DNA of 64,000 nt from Hirundichthys speculiger (taxonomy: Eukaryota; Chordata; Actinopteri; Beloniformes; Exocoetidae). Position numbers and translations under genes: made by a program. Numbering within the stretch: position 1 is the first letter of the stretch; every line of letters begins with the position of its first letter. The notes under the pieces were generated by a model, which did not search any database, was not told where the DNA came from, and saw nothing but the letters and a program-made list of their open reading frames with translations. Positions 57,363-64,000 of this stretch are shown one piece after another. Location of the stretch: positions 2,263,621 to 2,327,620 of the forward strand of contig JAGFBZ010000012.1 in assembly GCA_018398805.1 (NCBI GenBank), written 5' to 3'.

Positions 57363-59004
57363 CTGAAACACATGGAGGGGTCGGGGGGAATTATGCTGCT
57401 TACATGCTAGAGAACACAGATTTTCTAGGAAGGGGCTGTGGACCTATTTAATCCACTATGAGCAACGGGCGTTGCAACTTAAGTGATATTAATGCAAGAA
57501 TAAGACAAAAGAAGTGACAAAAAAAATAGTTAAAATTAGTTGTCCCTGTGGTCCACATCGATGGTTTGGGCCGGGAAAGCTCCCGATCACTTTAATGTAC
57601 AGCCCGGCTTTGGAGTTAGCATAGCTGCCGCTAAGGTTTACTCTGCTCTTACGTTATTCTGCTGCTCACTGTAACGTTAGCAGTAGTTGTGAGATGCAGA
57701 GTTCTGGGATGTTTATTACAATTTTGGAAGAGCTTTCTGCATTTACCTTTGACACGTGTTTTCTGTCCGGAGCTTCTCACACAAGAAAACTTTTCCTCTC
57801 ACTCTCCCGTGTTTGTGATGACAGCTTTTTGTTAGGAGGCTCCGCCTCTGTCGCTCAACCAATCAGAGGACGAGGTGAATAATGCAAGAGACAGCAGGCA
57901 GGAGAGAGAGGCGCGGCGGCATCTGAGCCAGAATAACCCAGTTTTAAATTGATTTCTTCATATCGGCCGCTCGGATTAAAAAAAGGCAGATGCCGATATA
58001 AGTCAAATTTCCAAATATCGGCCCCGATAATCGGCCCGACCGATAATCGGTCGATCTCTACTCTGGACACTATGTCACGCATCAACAACGATGAAACTAG
58101 CGGTCAGAGCTGCGGAGGAGACCAAGAGACTCAAGACAGTGATGATGGAAGAGAAACCGACGGAAGTTTGGACCAAATTAAATTGAATCTTAGATGATGT
58201 CATAAAAGCAACTTAACCTCCACACCTATAGGGGGAGCCGCTGAGCTAAAGAGGACTAAAGTTCCTTTCCTTCTTCACATCGGCAGCATCACAGAGCGCT
58301 ACAGTTCCTTCCTGCCAACAGTCAGATCCACTGATACTGAATCTTGGAGGAGACTTTGATAATTACTGTCAGCTCCTGCAACAATTACATTTCCTTCAGG
58401 GATTAGTTGAATTAATGTGCACATGTGAGCGTCAGTGTCAGGACCCCTCCTGGCTGCAGGCCTGCACCCCCCCCTGCAGTCTGAGTCCTCCACGTGGGCT
58501 GTGGTCCAGCAGGTTTTTCATCTTCACTGCTTCAGCCTGGTCATTCATCCGTCTTTCTACTCTGAAGCTCTGCAACGCTTCATCTATTCACGACGGCCCG
58601 AGTGACTTTCGTGTCCGTCAGGAGTGAACGGGGAATTGTGGGTAAACAAACCAGCACACATGAAGTGCAGTACTGGATCGCCCCCTGCCTGACTCCGACC
58701 ACGCTGGACCACCATCACGCTGGACCACCATCCCCCCGGGACCCGGGATCGGACCAAAGAAGCGAACTCTTGTCTCCCTACAAACGTAGCTCTCGGTCCG
58801 CTTCAAGTGAACCAAATGCAGGAGGCCAACTACAACGCAAGGCATTGTGGGTAAACGAACAACTGTCGTCAACTAGGACGAGGTAAAAGCTTTGAAGTAA
58901 AAACTGATTCTCTCGGCGGACCGCTGCCTCGCCTGTTGCTCATTGCTTTGTTGGTAGAGATGTGTCCTTCTGGGTCGAGGCTTCGGCGCTTGTGTCGGAT
59001 AATC
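57363..59004. repeat. 1.65-kb segment repeated across the second N, copy 2
   Basis: Counterpart of 55711-57361. The hAT right end falls at 58060 and CTCTGGAC follows at 58061-58068. From 59005 (CAGGTCATAAAAG) the sequence is new. Confidence 0.92.
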
Positions 59005-59674
59005 CAGGTCATAAAAGTCACTTCATGACAAGTCATGAAATGTTGCCCCCAGTAACAAAAGCACAGTCGCCAACCAAATAACCCAAACACTCAGATTAAC
59101 CTGCCATTGTAGCATAAAGACAGTTACATTCATGACATCATTCACTGATTTATTAAAATCAAAAACTTCACACATCAAAGCCGTGACATCATTCGGCCAC
59201 TCTGCCTGTTTTACAGTTATTGTCCACTTGGTGGCGCAGTGGAGCAAAGTCACGAAGCTTCTGGATAGCGACTGGATGGAGAGCTTCAGTGCTTCAGGAA
59301 GCTTCACCTCGCCATCACTAAATGTTGCAGTCTGGGATATTTAGTAAAAATACCAAAAACAAACCCAAGACAGCGATAATCTGACGGAGCTCCGTGTTTA
59401 GTTGTCGTGAAAACGGAAGTTGACCTGCATTAACCGACAGACGAGCGAAGTTTCTTGTTGTCTCGGTTGTCTTCTCCTTCAGTAATTGTCAAAACAGCGC
59501 CACCTCAGGTGAGGAAGGAAACACGTTATTCAGATAGGTTCAGTTCGTCCGACTGGAAGCAGCCTCGGACCGGCTGAACGTTAGAACCCCAGTAGGAGCG
59601 AGTCCACCGGACTGTTGGGTGTGAACGCAGCCCCGAGGTGATCTCCTTAAACCCAGTCGTGTCACTGACCTGTT
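59005..59674. other. Gene-free interval
   Basis: No gene was recognised. Confidence 0.5.
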
Positions 59675-59690
59675 GAAAATCAAGCTAATC

Positions 59691-59890
59691 GGGCCGCCCC
59701 GGTAGCGCAGTGGTTAGGGCAGGCGGCCCATATTCAGAGGCTACAGTCCTCGTGCGGCTGGTCGTGAGTTCAACTCCCAGCTCATCAACCCTTTGCTGCG
59801 TGTCTTCCCCGTTCTCTCCACCCCCCTTCCTGTCTCTACCTCTACTGAATAAAGGCCACTAGTGCCAAAAAAATCTTTAAAAAAAGAAAA
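59691..59890 (+). mobile_element. tRNA-derived SINE with perfect 16-bp TSD
   Basis: Begins GGGCCGCCCCGGTAGCGCAG. It has an A box (TAGCGCAGTGG), a B-box-like GAGTTCAACTCC, a pyrimidine-rich middle and AATAAAGGCCACTAGTGCC before an A-rich tail. GAAAATCAAGCTAATC occurs at 59675-59690 and again at 59891-59906, the signature of LINE-driven insertion. Same family as 14783-14972. Confidence 0.95.
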
Positions 59891-59906
59891 GAAAATCAAG
59901 CTAATC

Positions 59907-60337
59907 AGTCGGAGATGTTCCTCCAGGTGTTTCTCTTCAGTACCTCTGTCTTTTCCAGCCTTTTTTTTGTTTCCCATGTCTCAACTTTAACACATGTTGC
60001 TGACATCGAGTTCAAAATGAGCTAATATTTTTCCTAAAGTCTCAATTTTGACATTTTTGAATCATTGTTGCAGGTTTCAGAGATAACTGCTTTTCCTCTG
60101 GTGGATACGTTTAAGAGAGACGATGCAGAATCGGAGCTCCTTTAAACTTAATCAGTTTGAAGCGTCTGTTTTCAGAGTCGCCATGTGTGACAGAGATTCA
60201 GCTTCCACCGGCTGATGAATGATTTACACACCAACAACCGAATAAATCAGGAAACCCCTGAAGTTCAAATCCAACGAGCTGCACACCGGTGGAAATAACA
60301 AGGATAGCCCACTGAGGGGAAAAGGAACTATATATAT
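59907..60337. other. Gene-free interval
   Basis: No gene was recognised. Confidence 0.5.
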
Positions 60338-61388
60338 TAGGGCTGGGCAAGTTAACACTATATTAACGCATTAATTTATGAACTCTGACATTTATTTTAT
60401 TGCGCCTTAATGCATGTTGCTCACGTGCTTTTGTTTTGAAAAGTCTGTTACTGGCTGCTGTGGAGCCAGAAGATAATAGGCAGGCGAAACTAAAACAGAC
60501 ATGGAAAACGGTAAAAATCCGTGAACTTTACAGTTCAGGTAGCAACTCAGGTAGAAATATTAACAATTCTGTCTGGAAAAAAAAACTTTCAAACTCCTTT
60601 GTTCAAGACGATCTCATCATTCCTCCATGTTCCATCAGATCTGCTCCATGTGTTCACTGTCCTGCTGTTCTCTAGCTGGTTACTTCAGTGCGGCTCCATC
60701 TAGTGGCACAGATGTGTAACGACAGTAAAAAGTCTATTTCTTAATTATAAAACAAAGCCATTTCTGGGTCACGTAAACCAGACAATAAAATATTGAAACC
60801 AGTTCAGTCCCGTGGCCTGTTTGCTCAAATTGAAATATAAAAAAACAGGCATTTATTTTAGATTAAAAATGAAAAAAAAAAAAAAAAGTAACTTTTTAAG
60901 TTTTTAAATTTTTGATTGACAATTGAAAATGAAAAAAACAAAAACAAATGATACACAGATAATTACGGATTGATAAAGTTACTGAACTTTAACATGGACA
61001 TTTTCATTTTAAAGTTCTCCCAGACGGAGGATTCAACAGAAACAAGGTTATTTGTATCAACTGACAAGTTGAACTCCCTGTTAAAAGTTTCTGCTGTTAC
61101 CTCAGAAATTACCTGTTTTAATGTTCTGATTGTGGCTCAGGATTTTGTTGGTAGACTTTTTTTCATTTTTCATAAAAAAACAGGATGACATTAATGCCCT
61201 GGCAGTGGCAATAAGCTTTATTTTATTTGACATTTTTTAACCCTGTAAGACCCACTGTTGCAGAATTACAACAATTTTTGTTATCCCCCAAAAAACCTTT
61301 TTTTCATTTCTATTTTTTGGTTCAACCACATTAACATACTCATTTGGTCCTATTGTTCAGTCTCAGAATGCTATTGGGTCATACATTT

Positions 61389-61399
61389 GTATATAAGGC
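61389..61399 (+). promoter_or_regulatory. TATA box of piggyBac element
   Basis: GTATATAAGGC lies about 150 bp inside the left TIR. About 100 bp downstream a donor-like AAAG/TAAGTAAAG is seen near 61486-61498, which would fit a 5' non-coding exon. Confidence 0.45.
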
Positions 61400-62164
61400 T
61401 TGTCCTCAGGTCCAGAAGTCACACACCCTCCAGATTTTTGAGAGAGCATCATCCCCTCGATTTACTGGATTGGATTTATCTAACTAAAGTAAGTAAAGTG
61501 CTTTAAATATTTTTTTATGTGTTTATTACAGTGTCTAGAATATGTCAGTATGTAGTCATTGTGGAAAATGTGCCTTACATTTTATTTAGAGCTTGTTTTG
61601 TAATTGTTGCAATATTACAACGTTGGGTGAATGTGGTAGTCAAAACAACCCTGTTTTGAGAGGGATGTCTTGAGAGGAACAATTTAAATTTTCACAGTAT
61701 AACTTTAAACTACACATGATTTACAGCCTAGCCTTATATTTGATTACATATATTATATTAGAAAACTAGTGTGCAAAGATATATTGCCATATCTAATCAT
61801 TTTCATTTACTTATAATGATTTCTAACCACCTTGACCACTCAGTATTTTCTCCTTATCACAGAAAGCAGGACTTTCTAACAAAGAATTTCTGTTTGTGCA
61901 TGTCTGCCCTTTGTCTTATCTTTTGTTAAGAAAATGTTCCTATCAATTCTTAGTTAAATCAGTTGTGGAGGATGCTTGGGGGAGAGCATTTTTTCCATTG
62001 TTCTGGAGCAGGTGTTGATGTTCAGGAATGTCAGGTGTCGTAAATTGGAGGCTACCTGCATATCTATTAGTATGATAATCAGAGTTTACAATTGGTCAGC
62101 TATACACTATTGTGTGGCCAGTTAAATGTGTGAATAGATTAATTCAGTGCAATGTGTAATTACA

Positions 62165-62995
62165 GCGAAATACAAGTTTGCCCTGAAAACCCGGCGCTGG
62201 TACATGTACAGTCATGGAAAAATGATTAGACCACCCTTGTTTTCTTCAGTTTCTTGTTCATTTTAATGCCTGGTACAACTAAAGGTACATTTGTTTGGAC
62301 AAACATAACGATAACCACAAAGATTGCTCATAAGAGTTTTATTTAAGAGCTGATATCTTACCATTTTCCATGGTTTTCTTGATTATAACCTAAATCACTT
62401 AAGTTTTTACATCAACAGCTATGGCGTTGTACTGCCAAAAACACTGCTTTTATGCATTCAGTGTTTTCTTTTCTGTCTGTTTTAGTCACATGATGACGTT
62501 TAGTGGTACCAGGTATTAAAATGAACAAGAAAGTGAAGAAAAAAATGGTGGTCTAATAATTTTTTCCATGACTGTACATCTTCTGGCACACCATCACCCT
62601 TGCTGTGGTCAACGCCTGGCTCCTCTACAAGCGACACTGCCAAGCTCTCAAGATGCCAAAGAAGGAGATTCTGAACATGAGAAACTTCCAGGCCCAACTA
62701 GCATCCTCTCTCATTCTGGTAAGAATCTATTTCTGCTATTTGCCATGTTTGTGATATCTTTGACTTGTATCATCATGCATTTTTGGCATATATATATGAA
62801 TGGATTATTAATATTAATATTGATTCTTCTCTTTCCAGGTGGACACAACACTTTGGACATTTCTCAATAAAAGTGAAGAGAGGACACTGCAGACATTGTA
62901 GTAAAGGGTATACCAATACCCAATGCAGCAAATGTGATGTCCGCCTCTGTTTTTCAGAGGACAAGAACTGTTTCTGGGACTATCATTGTAAATAA
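62165..62995 (+). pseudogene. piggyBac transposase C-terminal exons, split by a MITE
   Basis: An acceptor-like AATTACAG precedes 62165. The frame reads FALKTRRWYMY up to 62206 and is interrupted by a MITE (62209-62574). It resumes at 62577 as IFWHTITLAVVNAWLLYKRH through SSLIL (62718), matching the region after the catalytic core of piggyBac transposases. A GT...AG intron of 120 bp (62719-62838; donor GTAAGA, acceptor CTTTCCAG) separates it from the last exon. That exon ends with CRHCSKGYTNTQC, then CSKCDVRLC and a stop at 62993-62995: the cysteine-rich DNA-binding domain. The two exons are one base out of phase with this splice, so the copy is broken or spliced differently. Confidence 0.85.
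62209..62574. mobile_element. Tc1/mariner-like MITE, about 70-bp TIRs, TA target
   Basis: 366 bp. Left end CAGTCATGGAAAAATGATTA; the right end reverse-complemented is CAGTCATGGAAAAAATTATT. TIR similarity continues for about 70 bp. TA lies at 62207-62208 and 62575-62576. Inserted within a piggyBac coding exon. Confidence 0.92.
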
Positions 62996-63530
62996 ATGTC
63001 AAAGTTCTTGCTATTGCAATAAATGACTGTTCATAACAACATGACTGAGATTATTTTTCATGTTATACTGTTCTGGAACAAAAGTAAAACCCTGCAAATT
63101 AATCCTTAATTCTGTATTGTTGTTCAGACAATGAGTACAGATACAGGAGATTCTGCTCCCCATTGAGCCCAATGTTGCAATATTACAACATTTCCATAAA
63201 AACTTACAAAAACATATTTTTTTGAAAAACACCTCATTTTCAGCCTCAAAGGCCTCCTACAACAACATCTTAATGGTTGAAAAATTTTTTTTTAGTGTTT
63301 TTCTATATTTGGGTTTTACAGGGTTAAGATGAGATTTACACTAAATATGTGTTACTGACAAGTGCTGATGTTAAAAGTGTTTGAACAACAAATGTTATGG
63401 CACTTTAGTTCATATGGCAGCAGAACATTTAAATAAAAGTTACCTTTACACTACTTTTGAATTCATTATTTGATTTTCCGTATACAATGCGATTAATCGT
63501 GATTATCAGGGAAATCATGCGATTAATCGC

Positions 63531-63531
63531 A

Positions 63532-63628
<97 letters not shown>

Positions 63629-63629
63629 A
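63531..63629. repeat. (AT)n microsatellite
   Basis: About 99 bp of near-pure AT dinucleotide at the position where the hAT right TIR should be. Confidence 0.95.
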
Positions 63630-63710
63630 ACTGTTGAAAGAACGGATGGATGCGAGGAATGATCAGAGCGTGAAGCTCCAGCAGAGGGACTGGAAGGCTG
63701 CTGGGACTTG

Positions 63711-63886
63711 CTGGGGCGCCGAAAAAGGGGGGGTAAAGGATACAGATTATAGGGGCCCATGATTGAGGGGGGCCCAGAGAGGCCCCTAATGATGATAAAA
63801 AATAGCATCAACAAATTTCGCCGCTGTGTTCGGGGGCCCTGTAAAGATTCTTTTCATGGGGCCCAAAATCCCTAGCGGCGCCCCTG
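63711..63886. mobile_element. 176-bp MITE with ACTTG target duplication
   Basis: Starts CTGGGGCGCCG and ends GGCGGCGCCCCTG-like CTAGCGGCGCCCCTG (inverted ends). ACTTG occurs directly before (63706-63710) and directly after (63887-63891). The interior carries GGGGCCC-rich segments. The superfamily is uncertain; the ends resemble hAT-type CAGGGGCG, but the duplication is 5 bp rather than 8. Confidence 0.75.
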
Positions 63887-63891
63887 ACTTG

Positions 63892-64000
63892 TCATTGGTT
63901 GCAGAGTAACTGATGGGAGCGTCTCAGCAGCTCCGGGCGTCCGTCAGCATCCAGAGCAGAGCTCACATCAGTCCTAGTCCTCTCAGGGCCGCTGCGGGGA
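63892..64000. other. Unassigned right edge
   Basis: Short unique sequence running off the window. No gene was recognised. Confidence 0.5.

Larger units (their letters stand above)
61241..63323 (+). mobile_element. piggyBac-like transposon with transposase remnant
   Basis: 2083 bp. Left end CCCTGTAAGACCCA; the right end reverse-complemented is CCCTGTAAAACCCA. TTAA lies at 61237-61240 and 63324-63327. It contains a promoter-like TATA, splice-like signals and the 3' exons of a piggyBac transposase on the plus strand, plus a Tc1-like MITE. The central catalytic exons are missing, so it is a non-autonomous internal deletion. Confidence 0.9.
60338..63530. mobile_element. hAT (same family as 38042), right end lost
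   Basis: Starts TAGGGCTGGGCAAGTTAAC, the right-end form of the 38042-39132 element, and is inverted relative to it. The shared interior includes CTCCCAGACGGAGGATTCAA (61018; opposite strand near 38460). It is interrupted by the piggyBac at 61241-63323 and resumes to 63530 with GCGATTAATCGTGATTATC. There the TIR is replaced by an (AT)n run, so no second TSD can be read. Confidence 0.85.

Overview
The window is nuclear DNA of a ray-finned fish, probably a percomorph teleost. The evidence is the repeat content: tRNA-derived SINEs, an L2-type LINE, hAT, piggyBac and Tc1/mariner elements, Gypsy-like and class I retroviral LTRs, and retroelement tails ending in (TTGAA)n. No intact host gene was recognised. 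Every open frame I could assign belongs to a transposon, a retrovirus relic or a tandem repeat.

Layout. Positions 1-5129 are the end of an 86-bp satellite array. Positions 4961-17449 (copy A) are repeated at 17451-36268 (copy B), with a single N at 17450 between them. Both copies hold the same ordered set: satellite edge, minisatellites, SINE, Tc1 relic, solo LTR, 21-bp minisatellite, reverse-strand SINE, retroelement tail and GC-rich 17-bp minisatellite. Copy B also carries an 8180-bp endogenous retrovirus (ERV, 20707-28886, minus strand) that copy A lacks. A second N at 57362 likewise lies between two copies of a 1.65-kb segment (55711-57361 and 57363-59004). I read both N junctions as unmerged contig overlaps or alternative haplotypes. 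On that reading the ERV is an insertion present on one haplotype and absent from the other.

Positions 36738-64000 are a stack of nested DNA transposons, several delimited to the base by terminal inverted repeats (TIRs) and target-site duplications (TSDs): hAT 38042-39132; a mariner-like MITE 39601-39950; hAT 41320-43613 containing an L2 reverse-transcriptase relic and a second hAT (42606-43345); hAT 50703-56422 containing a piggyBac derivative (51536-53904) with a large palindromic block; a SINE with a perfect 16-bp TSD (59691-59890); hAT from 60338 containing a piggyBac (61241-63323), which contains a Tc1-like MITE (62209-62574); and a 176-bp MITE at 63711-63886.

The most notable items are the ERV, whose two LTRs look identical although its coding region is badly broken, and the piggyBac derivative in which the transposase N-terminal segment has been amplified into direct and inverted copies. 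Alignments were made by eye, so identities are approximate unless stated as exact.
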